In this document: one piece after another, positions 54,680 through 62,764 of the stretch
Numbering within the stretch: position 1 is the first letter of the stretch
Layout of the letters: each line of letters starts with the position of its first letter
Assembly: GCF_014337925.2 (NCBI RefSeq)
Contig: NZ_CP143423.1
Span: 4,184,501 to 4,248,500, forward strand
Length of the DNA stretch: 64,000 nt
Direction: 5' to 3'
From: Roseobacter fucihabitans
Lineage (GTDB): Bacteria > Pseudomonadota > Alphaproteobacteria > Rhodobacterales > Rhodobacteraceae
Notes under the pieces: model-generated
What the model was told of the DNA's origin: nothing
The model's database searches: none
The model's input: the letters and a program-made list of their open reading frames with translations, nothing else
Position numbers and translations under genes: made by a program

Positions 54680-55823
54680 GTCTCAACGCATCGCGACACT
54701 TTTGGCCAATGTCTTTGACGACGCGGACGGCTCGATGACGCCGCCGATCGTCCAAACGTCGCTGTTTTCTTTTGACAGCTATCAGGCTTTTGAAGACCGC
54801 ATGGCAGGTCGCACCAATCAGCCGATTTATACGCGGGTGCAAAACCCCACTGTGGCGGCGTTCGAGAGCTTGATGGCGAAAGCCGAGAGGGGCGAGGCGG
54901 CGGTCGCGCTCGCATCGGGCATCGCGGCAATTTCGTCCACCTTGCTGGCATTCGTGAGACCCGGATCCAAAATCGCCTGCGTGGAACATGTATACCCCGA
55001 CACTTACAAATTCATGGAACGTATCCTGCGCCCATTTGGCGTCGAGATCAGCTATCATACGGCCGCTGCATTCGAAGATGATGAAAACTTGCTTGATGGT
55101 GTCGATCTGGCCTTTCTGGAAAGTCCAAGTTCGGTTGTCTTCACTCCCCTGAATTTGCCCCGAGTGACCGAACTCGCCAAACGGCATGGTGCGCTCACAA
55201 TGATAGATAATTCCTGGGCCAGCCCCGTCTTTCAGCGCCCGCTGACCCTTGGTGTCGATATCGTCATCCACTCGGCCTCGAAATACATTTCGGGCCATTC
55301 AGATACAGTTGCAGGCGTTGTGGTGTCCTCCCTGGATCACATCGCCCGCATCCGCGATTTAACCCTGCCGCTTCTGGGTGCTAAGCTTGCACCTTTTGAA
55401 GCCTTCTTGCTGACCCGTGGTTTAAGGACGCTGAGCGCGCGGATGATGCAACATCAGGCGACGGCAAACCTGTTTGTTGATCGGTTGGCAACCGTTCCGC
55501 AGGTGCGCAAGATCAACAGCCCCGGCGCAAACGAAGTACCCGGCCTGACGGGAAGGTCGGGACTCATGTCCATCGAATTCGATAATACGGTCGATATTCC
55601 AAAATTCTCCGATGCTCTGCAATATTTCCGGCTGGGCGTAAGCTGGGGCGGGTTTGAAAGCTTGATATTGCCAGCCCGCGTGGGCCTCGCGCAAGCGGGC
55701 GCGCAGAACTCGATGCAGAAATTTGGCGTCTCCCCCAATCTGGTTCGGCTGAACCTTGGATTGGAAGACGCAGAAGACCTTTGGGCCGATTTTGTACAGG
55801 CCCTGAGCCAAAGCGCAGCCTGA
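54672..55823 (+). CDS. Cys/Met-metabolism PLP-dependent enzyme
   Basis: The 383-residue fold-type I enzyme has the phosphate-binding YTRVQNPT, ALASGIAAISST, and the PLP lysine in IHSASKYISGHSD. These match cystathionine gamma-synthase/beta-lyase relatives; the active site seems complete. Such enzymes do beta- or gamma-elimination or replacement, often at C-S bonds. Its place as the second gene of a sugar uptake operon is unusual, and the natural substrate is unknown. It may process a sulfur- or amino-acid-linked part of the imported compound, which is inference. Confidence 0.85.
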   Translation: MSESQRIATLLANVFDDADGSMTPPIVQTSLFSFDSYQAFEDRMAGRTNQPIYTRVQNPTVAAFESLMAKAERGEAAVALASGIAAISSTLLAFVRPGSKIACVEHVYPDTYKFMERILRPFGVEISYHTAAAFEDDENLLDGVDLAFLESPSSVVFTPLNLPRVTELAKRHGALTMIDNSWASPVFQRPLTLGVDIVIHSASKYISGHSDTVAGVVVSSLDHIARIRDLTLPLLGAKLAPFEAFLLTRGLRTLSARMMQHQATANLFVDRLATVPQVRKINSPGANEVPGLTGRSGLMSIEFDNTVDIPKFSDALQYFRLGVSWGGFESLILPARVGLAQAGAQNSMQKFGVSPNLVRLNLGLEDAEDLWADFVQALSQSAA

Positions 55824-55867
55824 CAGGCAAAAGACGCAGAATTTAACCAACAAGGAAGGAACATCAA

Positions 55868-57127
55868 ATGAAACATCTGCTCTCTGGTTTAACAACCATC
55901 GCTCTCTTGATGGGAAGCGGTGCCTACGCCGAAAGAACGCTGAAGCTTGTCGAAGTGATCACAAGCCCGGAACGAACTGAAGTGCTGCAAGGCATCGTAG
56001 ATGATTTCGAAGCAAACAATGCGGATGTCAAAGTCGAGATTGTCAGCCTCCCTTGGGGGCAGGCGTTTGAAAAACTGGCCACAATGGTTGCGGGCGGGGA
56101 CGTGCCCGACGTGGTCGAAATGCCCGACACATGGCAGGCGCTTTATGCAGGTTCAGACCAGCTTGTCAGCCTCGGCGACCATGTGGCTGAGTGGGAACAC
56201 GGCGCGACGCTGACCGAAAAAACAGTCGCGATGGGAAGCCAGGCCGGCGATCTCTATATGATCCCCTACGGCTTTTATCTGCGAGCGATGTTCTACAACA
56301 AAAAACTGCTTGCACAAGCCGGTGTTGAAAACCCGCCCACCACAATGGCAGAGTTTAAAGCCGCATCAGCAGCGGTGTCCGAGCTTGAAGGCAAGTCCGG
56401 CTATTGCCTGCGTGGTGGCCCCGGCGGCACAAACGGATGGATCATGTTTTCGGCCGCGATGAACGGTACAAACGAGTTCTTCACGCAAGATGGTCAAAGC
56501 CGGATCAACGAACCCGGATCCGTCGAAGGTATCCAGTTCATGATCGATATGTATCAGGACGGCAACGCACCAAGAGACAGCGTTAATTGGGGTTTCAACG
56601 AAATCGTAGCTGGCTTTTATTCCGGCACCTGCGCTTTTCTTGATCAAGATCCCGATGCGTTGATCGCGATTTCAGAACGGATGCCGGCCGAGGATTTCGC
56701 AGTGATCCCAATGCCCGTTGGCCCGTCCGGCAAAGCATTCCCCACCATTGGCTTTGCAGGCTGGTCAATCTTTAAATCGACCGAGCACGAGGACGCGGCG
56801 TTCGATCTGGTTGCAGCACTTTCCGCACCGGAGGCGAATGCGACATGGGCAAAGCGTGTCGGTGTCATTCCGATCCACAAAGGTGCTGATCAGGATCCGT
56901 TCTTTCAGACCGAGCAGTTCAAAGGCTGGTTCGACACTCTTAACGGTGAGCAATACGTGCCGACCACCATGCCGACCTACCTTGAACAATGGGGCTACTT
57001 CGGCAGCACCGTGGTCCTGGAAACAAGCCAGGAAGCTCTGTTGGGTCAGCGCAGCGCGCAAGATCTTGCGGACGAATGGGCCGAACTTCTGACCGCAGAA
57101 TACGCCAAGTGGCAGGCAAATCAGTGA
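55868..57127 (+). CDS. Sugar ABC transporter substrate-binding protein
   Basis: The ATG follows AAGGAAGGAACATCAA. The 419-residue protein has a signal peptide (LTTIALLMGSGAYA), and family 1 features: DVKVEIVSLPWGQAFEKLAT, VAGGDVPDVVEMPDTW, YMIPYGFYLRAMFYNKKL, and GFAGWSIFKSTEHEDAAFDL. It should capture a mono- or oligosaccharide in the periplasm for the permeases downstream. The specificity is not readable from sequence. Its stop overlaps the first permease start. Confidence 0.9.
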   Translation: MKHLLSGLTTIALLMGSGAYAERTLKLVEVITSPERTEVLQGIVDDFEANNADVKVEIVSLPWGQAFEKLATMVAGGDVPDVVEMPDTWQALYAGSDQLVSLGDHVAEWEHGATLTEKTVAMGSQAGDLYMIPYGFYLRAMFYNKKLLAQAGVENPPTTMAEFKAASAAVSELEGKSGYCLRGGPGGTNGWIMFSAAMNGTNEFFTQDGQSRINEPGSVEGIQFMIDMYQDGNAPRDSVNWGFNEIVAGFYSGTCAFLDQDPDALIAISERMPAEDFAVIPMPVGPSGKAFPTIGFAGWSIFKSTEHEDAAFDLVAALSAPEANATWAKRVGVIPIHKGADQDPFFQTEQFKGWFDTLNGEQYVPTTMPTYLEQWGYFGSTVVLETSQEALLGQRSAQDLADEWAELLTAEYAKWQANQ

Positions 57128-58059
57128 TAGTCCGCACCCGAAAAACCGTCATGCCCGGGGAAACCCGGGCGCGACGCTCGCTGTACTGGCAGTACATGGT
57201 GGAGCCATTCCTTTACCTGTCGCCCGCAATCGTCCTCATCGCGACAGTGATGTTAATTCCGCTGACTATCGGCATTTCCTATTCCTTTCAGTCCATTGAG
57301 CTTCTGAACCCGTTCAACACCGGTTGGGTCGGCTTCGAGAATTATCAGCAGCTCTGGTCTGACCGCAAATTCTGGATCGCCCTGGAGAACACATTCTGGT
57401 GGACATTCTGGTCGATCAGTTTCCAGTTTCTCCTCGGCCTCGGCCTGGCGCTTTTGCTCAACACGGAATTCTTCGGCAAGAAGCTGTTCCAGGCGCTGGT
57501 GTTCCTACCCTGGGCCGTGCCGACATTCCTGTCTGCGTTGACCTGGGCCTGGTTGTTTAACCCGGTGATCGGCCCCTTGCCACATTGGATGGCCAGCCTT
57601 GGAATTTTATCAGAACCCTACAACATTATGGGCGATCCTGAACTGGCGATGTGGGGGCCGATTGTTGCCAACATCTGGTTCGGCGTGCCTTTCTTTGCCA
57701 TTACCTTGCTCGCCGCGCTGCAATCCATTCCCGGTGAGCTTTATGAAGCCGCCGAAATTGACGGTGCATCAAGCTGGCAGATATTCACCAAGATTACTCT
57801 GCCGTTTCTGGCCCCCATGATCGCAATCACGGTGATGCTGCGCACCATCTGGATCGCGAACTTCGCCGATCTGATCTATGTGATGACGGGAGGCGGACCT
57901 GCGAATTCGACGCAGATCGTAAGCTCCTACATCTTTACAACCGCTTTCCGCAAACTCGACTTCGGCTACGCCTCCGCCATTGCTGTGGCGCTTTTAGGCA
58001 TCCTGATGATCTACGCCGTGGTCCTGCTCTGGCTTCGCAAGAAGCTGGTCAAGATCTAA
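57124..58059 (+). CDS. Sugar ABC permease 1 (MalF/UgpA-like)
   Basis: A GTG overlapping the binding-protein stop (GTGA) gives 311 residues; ATG 57151 is an alternative. About six helices are visible (FLYLSPAIVLIATVMLIPLT, ALVFLPWAVPTFLSALTWAW, AIAVALLGILMIYAVVLLWL) with the EAA loop ELYEAAEIDGASSWQIFTKI. It pairs with the permease at 58425 but is separated from it by an unknown small gene. Confidence 0.9.
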   Translation: MIVRTRKTVMPGETRARRSLYWQYMVEPFLYLSPAIVLIATVMLIPLTIGISYSFQSIELLNPFNTGWVGFENYQQLWSDRKFWIALENTFWWTFWSISFQFLLGLGLALLLNTEFFGKKLFQALVFLPWAVPTFLSALTWAWLFNPVIGPLPHWMASLGILSEPYNIMGDPELAMWGPIVANIWFGVPFFAITLLAALQSIPGELYEAAEIDGASSWQIFTKITLPFLAPMIAITVMLRTIWIANFADLIYVMTGGGPANSTQIVSSYIFTTAFRKLDFGYASAIAVALLGILMIYAVVLLWLRKKLVKI

Positions 58060-58071
58060 GGAGAACTCCTG

Positions 58072-58437
58072 ATGTCTGTTCTGCCCAAAATGCCCAAATC
58101 CACCAGAAGCAACACGAGCGGTCGCGGCTCCAATGAGCGGTCCCGGGCAGATATCCTGATACTTCTGGGACCAGAACAGGGCGTAAATCTCGAACTTCCA
58201 GAGCTCGAAAAGTTTTTGTCCTGCAGTATCCAGGTTTCTGGATTTATCGATCCGACGCAGGCCGAGCGCTTGCGCGAAGAGGATGGGTTTCCAATCTTCT
58301 CATGCATCCGCGATGCACTCAGAGCCTTTCCTGAGTCGCTTCTCATCTATGACAATGCGTTTTTGAAAATGGCGGACAGCCCGGATGATAATCTGATTAT
58401 GACAGCAGGCGAGGGAGAAGAGACATGGCAAGAATAG
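58072..58437 (+). CDS. Unknown 121-residue protein between two permease genes
   Basis: A strong Shine-Dalgarno (AAGGAGAACTCCTG) precedes the ATG, and the end overlaps the next permease start by 13 bases. The soluble protein has a basic, Ser-rich N-terminus (PKSTRSNTSGRGSNERS) followed by a compact alpha/beta part: RADILILLGPEQGVNLELPE, LEKFLSCSIQVSGFID, AERLREEDGFPIFSCI, ALRAFPESLLIYDNAFLKM. No family was recognised. No signal peptide or membrane helix is present, so it is cytoplasmic. Placement suggests a transporter regulator or a sugar-handling subunit. Confidence 0.72.
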   Translation: MSVLPKMPKSTRSNTSGRGSNERSRADILILLGPEQGVNLELPELEKFLSCSIQVSGFIDPTQAERLREEDGFPIFSCIRDALRAFPESLLIYDNAFLKMADSPDDNLIMTAGEGEETWQE

Positions 58438-59267
58438 CAAAGCGTTCCCCGCTCCTTCTGGTCGCTAAATACGCCGCACTCCTTGGTTATCTGACCTTCG
58501 CGCTCTTTCCGCTCTACTGGCTGTTGAAAATCTCCGTGACGCCGGATCAGTTGATTTTTGTCGAAGCAACAAACCTCTGGCCGTCGGCTCTGACGTTCGA
58601 CAACTTTCGCTCGGTACTGTTTCAAACCGATTTTCTGGCCTACTTTGGCAATTCTCTCTATGTCTCGCTGGGAACGGCTGCGGTCACGACGGTTGTTGCT
58701 GCCGGGGCCGGTTATGCGTTCTCCCGGTTCGAGTTTGGCGGCAAGAAGATCCTCATTGCCGTCATGCTGATCACCCAGATGTTTCCGCTGCTGATGATCA
58801 TCGCACCGATCTACAAGATCGTGGCGTCACTGGGTCTGCTCAATTCGCTGACATCGCTGATTGTCGTCTATACCGCGTTCAACATCCCTTTCGCCACCTT
58901 CCTGATGCAGTCGTTCTTTGACGGCATCCCCCGCGATCTGGAAGAAGCCGCGATGATGGATGGCTGTACGCGCTTTCAAGCGCTGCGCAAGGTGGTCTTT
59001 CCGCTCACCCTGCCGGGGTTGGGTGCGACACTCGGCTTCGTGTTCACCGCGGCCTGGTCGGAACTACTGTTTGCATTAATGCTGATTTCCAAGAACGAGG
59101 CGATGACCTTCCCCGTCGGCCTGTTGACCTTCGTGTCGAAGTTTTCAGTGGACTGGGGGCAGATGATGGCGGCTGGCGTCCTCGCGCTGATCCCCAGCTG
59201 CCTCTTTTTCATCTTCATTCAACGATATCTCGTGCAGGGCCTGACGTCCGGCGCGGTCAAAGGATAA
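58425..59267 (+). CDS. Sugar ABC permease 2 (MalG/UgpE-like)
   Basis: The 280-residue membrane protein has six helices (LLVAKYAALLGYLTFALFPL, ILIAVMLITQMFPLLMIIAP, MAAGVLALIPSCLFFIFIQR) and the EAA loop DLEEAAMMDGCTRFQALRKV. It is the second permease of the CUT1-type importer. Spacing to the ATPase gene is 13 bases. Confidence 0.9.
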   Translation: MARIAKRSPLLLVAKYAALLGYLTFALFPLYWLLKISVTPDQLIFVEATNLWPSALTFDNFRSVLFQTDFLAYFGNSLYVSLGTAAVTTVVAAGAGYAFSRFEFGGKKILIAVMLITQMFPLLMIIAPIYKIVASLGLLNSLTSLIVVYTAFNIPFATFLMQSFFDGIPRDLEEAAMMDGCTRFQALRKVVFPLTLPGLGATLGFVFTAAWSELLFALMLISKNEAMTFPVGLLTFVSKFSVDWGQMMAAGVLALIPSCLFFIFIQRYLVQGLTSGAVKG

Positions 59268-59280
59268 AGGAGCCACGCAC

Positions 59281-60357
59281 ATGGCACGTATTGAACTCAA
59301 AGACGTGGTGAAACGCTATGGTTCCGTTGAGGTGCTGCGCGACATCAACCTCGACATTCAGGATGGTGAATTTATCGTTCTTGTCGGCCCGTCCGGCTGC
59401 GGCAAGTCAACGCTGTTGCGGATGATTGCGGGGTTGGAGCCGATCTCCGCTGGTGATTTCCTGATCGACGGCGAGCGGATGAACGACGTGCGTCCCCGTG
59501 ATCGTGACATCGCCATGGTGTTTCAGTCCTATGCGCTTTACCCGCATATGGATGTGGCCCGGAACATGGGCTTTTCGATGGAAATCCGCAAAGATCCGGT
59601 GAACGAACGCGCCAGCCGCGTCAAGCAAGCCGCTGAAACGCTGGGTCTGACGGCGCTCACAGAGCGGCTGCCCAAGGCGCTGTCGGGCGGGCAACGCCAA
59701 CGTGTTGCAATGGGCCGCGCGATCATCCGCGATCCACGCGCGTTCCTGTTTGATGAACCGCTCTCAAACCTTGACGCGTCACTTCGCGTTGAAATGCGGC
59801 TTGAGATTGCACGGCTCCACCAAAAGCTGCGGTCCACAATGATTTACGTCACTCATGATCAGGTCGAGGCGCTCACTTTGGCCGACAGGATCGTTGTTCT
59901 GAACGGGGGCGATGTTCAGCAGATCGGCAGCCCGCTTGATCTTTACGAGCGGCCCGCAAACAAATTTGTCGCCCGTTTTATCGGGTCCCCCACGATGAAC
60001 ATCGTCCCGGTGCAAGGTGAACGCGGCAGCGTGATCCTTGCGAACGGTGCCCATCTGGCATTGCCGCATCTGCCGGATACGCTGGATGCCGTGGAGCTTG
60101 GTATCCGTCCAGAGCACATAGATGTTGTCGATGATGGCGATGTCTCTGGTGTCATCGACGTGGTGGAACATCTCGGGTCAGACACGAATATTTACGTCAA
60201 TGTGGAGGGCCTTGGCCCTCTTATGGTCCGCAAGCACGGCAATGTCCCGGTACGCGCGGGCGAACGCATTGGCCTGCGTATTCAGCCCCACAACGTCCAT
60301 CTTTTCGCGTCGGACGGAACCGCCTTGCGGCGCGTCACGACAGATATCGCGGCCTGA
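59281..60357 (+). CDS. Sugar ABC transporter ATPase (MalK/UgpC-like)
   Basis: The 358-residue ATPase has Walker A (GPSGCGKST), signature (LSGGQRQRVAMGRA), Walker B (FLFDEPLSNLD), H loop (VTHDQVEAL) and a C-terminal TOBE-type region (GIRPEHIDV, LRIQPHNVHLF). It completes a CUT1-type sugar importer. It precedes the TPP enzyme by a single base, marking a continuous operon. Confidence 0.91.
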   Translation: MARIELKDVVKRYGSVEVLRDINLDIQDGEFIVLVGPSGCGKSTLLRMIAGLEPISAGDFLIDGERMNDVRPRDRDIAMVFQSYALYPHMDVARNMGFSMEIRKDPVNERASRVKQAAETLGLTALTERLPKALSGGQRQRVAMGRAIIRDPRAFLFDEPLSNLDASLRVEMRLEIARLHQKLRSTMIYVTHDQVEALTLADRIVVLNGGDVQQIGSPLDLYERPANKFVARFIGSPTMNIVPVQGERGSVILANGAHLALPHLPDTLDAVELGIRPEHIDVVDDGDVSGVIDVVEHLGSDTNIYVNVEGLGPLMVRKHGNVPVRAGERIGLRIQPHNVHLFASDGTALRRVTTDIAA

Positions 60358-60358
60358 C

Positions 60359-62746
60359 ATGAGCAATACATCTGACATCCGCCGCGCACTTGAGGCTAAG
60401 ACGCTTTGGCTATCTTCGTGGATGATCCATCATGCGAATAATATCCGTGCCAAGGGGCGGATAAAGGTTGGCGGGCATCAGGCCTCAAGCGCGTCGATGA
60501 ACGCCATCCTGAACGCGCTTTACTTTGACGTGTTGCGGCCAGAAGACCGTGTGGCGGTGAAACCCCATGCCAGCCCGGTGTTCCACGCGATCCAGTATCT
60601 GCTTGGAAACCAGTCCCGCCAGCAATTGCAGGATTTCCGCGCCTTTGGGGGTGCCCAACCCTATCCGTCGCGCACCAAGGATCACGACGATGTGGATTTT
60701 TCCACCGGGTCCGTCGGAATGGGGGTCGCGATGACGGCCTTTGCCAGCATGACGCAAGACTATTTGGCGGCGCATGGCTGGCTGGATCGCCCCAAGGGTC
60801 GGATGATCGCGTTGGTCGGTGACGCGGAACTGGACGAAGGCAATATCTATGAGGCACTGCTGGAAGGTGCAAAGTATGATTTGCGCAACTGCTGGTGGAT
60901 TATTGATTATAATCGCCAGTCCCTTGATGGCGTCGTCACCGAAGGCCTCAACGCCCGGTTCCGCGATATTTTTGTCGCTTGCGGCTGGGAGGTTGTTGAA
61001 CTCAAATATGGGCTTTTGATGCAAGACGCCTTTAAAAAACCAGGTGGCGCGCAACTCAAGAAGTGGATCGACGGCTGCGACAATGGTCTCTACTCGGCCT
61101 TGACCTTCAAAGGCGGCGCGGCGTGGCGCGCGCGGCTGGAGGCCGACTTTGCCGGGGATAACGAGGCGCTCGCATTGGTGGCGGATCATGACGAGGCGGC
61201 TCTTTCCCAATTGATGGGTAACCTGGCGGGTCATGATGCAGCGCTGATGGCCGCAACGATGAAGGCCATCGACCACGATCGGCCCGTCTGCTTCATCTGC
61301 TACACCGTCAAAGGCCATGGCTTGCCGTTGGCCGGACATAAAGACAACCATGCAGGCATCATGACGACACCGCAGATAGAAGGATTGCGCGACGACATGG
61401 GGATCGAAGCCGGCGCGGAGTGGGAACCCTTCGCAGGGCTGCACATACCTGAAAAGGACATTCAGGCGTTTCTTGATGATGTTCCGTTCAATGCGCGGGG
61501 TCGTCGTCGTTACAACGCTACTGTCGTGCCGACCACTGAAGTCGTCACGCCAAGATTCAAACCGATGACGTCGACACAGGAGGCTTTTGGGCAAATCCTT
61601 GCCGCGATTGCCACGGATGCACCGGAGCTTGCAGAGCGGATCGTGACAACATCCCCCGATGTGTCAGTGTCCACCAACCTTGGTCCGTGGATCAACAAAA
61701 CCGGGCTCTTTGCCAAGTCAGGCCAAGCAGATGTATTCCGCGATCATGCAATCCCGTCCACCCAGAAATGGCAACGGCATAAGGCGGGTCGCCATATCGA
61801 ACTTGGCATTGCCGAAAACAATCTGTTTACGTTTCTTGGAGCGCTGGGTCTTTCCCACTCTCTTTTCGGGCAACGGCTATTGCCTGTTGGGACTGTCTAC
61901 GATCCGTTTATCTGCCGGGGCCTCGATGCGCTCAACTATGCGTGTTATCAGGACACACGCTTCATGTTTGCGGCGACACCGTCCGGAGTATCGCTTTCCC
62001 ACGAAGGTGGCGCGCATCAGTCGATTTCAACGCCGCTGATTGGCATGGCGCAAGACGGATTGGCGACCTTTGAACCTGCCTATGCGGATGAACTTGAAGT
62101 TATCATGCGGTGGGGCTTTGATTACATGCAGCGTGACGGGGCCAACCAGCAGGCCGAAGAAACCTGGTTGCGAGATGAAAAAGGTGGATCGCTCTATCTG
62201 CGGCTATCCACCCTCCCGCAGGAACAACTTCAGCGTGACATGACAGCGACGTTAGCGACTGAAATTGTCTCTGGCGGCTATTGGTTGCGCCCACCGACCG
62301 CTTCAACCACGGTTGTGCTGGCCTATTGCGGTGCTCTGGCACCCGAGGCCATCAATGCGGCGGGCCTCTTGGCTGAAGATATGCGAGACGTGGCCGTGCT
62401 GGCGGTGACATCAGCAGATCGGCTCAACGCCGGATGGCAGGCAGCGGAAAGGGCAAGGCAACGCGGGGATGTCACCGCTTTGTCCCATGTTGAAAAACTT
62501 CTTGGCGCAGTGCCGCGTGATGCGGGCCTGGTTTCAGTGATAGATGGTCATCCCGCGACACTGAGTTGGCTGGGCGGTGTCTTTGGGCACCGCACCAAAT
62601 CGCTGGGGGTCGAGCATTTCGGCCAAGCAGGGATGATAGAGGACATGTATCATCTGCACGGGCTGGATGCGAATGCGATCATGCATGCAGCAAGAGCATT
62701 GATGCCGGGTCGTGGTGCGCGATATCTTGCGCCTCTGGCAGGCTGA
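60359..62746 (+). CDS. Transketolase/PDH-E1-like TPP enzyme
   Basis: The ATG lies one base after the ATPase stop; 795 residues. The layout follows homodimeric PDH E1 (AceE) and transketolase: VGGHQASSASMNAI, a TPP motif GDAELDEG (154-161) with N185 in DYNRQSLDG, and the second-half motifs ELGIAENNLFTFLGALGLS, SLSHEGGAHQSIS and FEPAYADELEVIM. The third residue of the TPP motif is Ala rather than Gly. No E2 or E3 gene is present, so a ketol-transferring or cleaving role on a sugar seems likelier than pyruvate dehydrogenation. The substrate is unknown. Confidence 0.82.
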   Translation: MSNTSDIRRALEAKTLWLSSWMIHHANNIRAKGRIKVGGHQASSASMNAILNALYFDVLRPEDRVAVKPHASPVFHAIQYLLGNQSRQQLQDFRAFGGAQPYPSRTKDHDDVDFSTGSVGMGVAMTAFASMTQDYLAAHGWLDRPKGRMIALVGDAELDEGNIYEALLEGAKYDLRNCWWIIDYNRQSLDGVVTEGLNARFRDIFVACGWEVVELKYGLLMQDAFKKPGGAQLKKWIDGCDNGLYSALTFKGGAAWRARLEADFAGDNEALALVADHDEAALSQLMGNLAGHDAALMAATMKAIDHDRPVCFICYTVKGHGLPLAGHKDNHAGIMTTPQIEGLRDDMGIEAGAEWEPFAGLHIPEKDIQAFLDDVPFNARGRRRYNATVVPTTEVVTPRFKPMTSTQEAFGQILAAIATDAPELAERIVTTSPDVSVSTNLGPWINKTGLFAKSGQADVFRDHAIPSTQKWQRHKAGRHIELGIAENNLFTFLGALGLSHSLFGQRLLPVGTVYDPFICRGLDALNYACYQDTRFMFAATPSGVSLSHEGGAHQSISTPLIGMAQDGLATFEPAYADELEVIMRWGFDYMQRDGANQQAEETWLRDEKGGSLYLRLSTLPQEQLQRDMTATLATEIVSGGYWLRPPTASTTVVLAYCGALAPEAINAAGLLAEDMRDVAVLAVTSADRLNAGWQAAERARQRGDVTALSHVEKLLGAVPRDAGLVSVIDGHPATLSWLGGVFGHRTKSLGVEHFGQAGMIEDMYHLHGLDANAIMHAARALMPGRGARYLAPLAG

Positions 62747-62764
62747 AATCGGAAAGGCTGTGAA

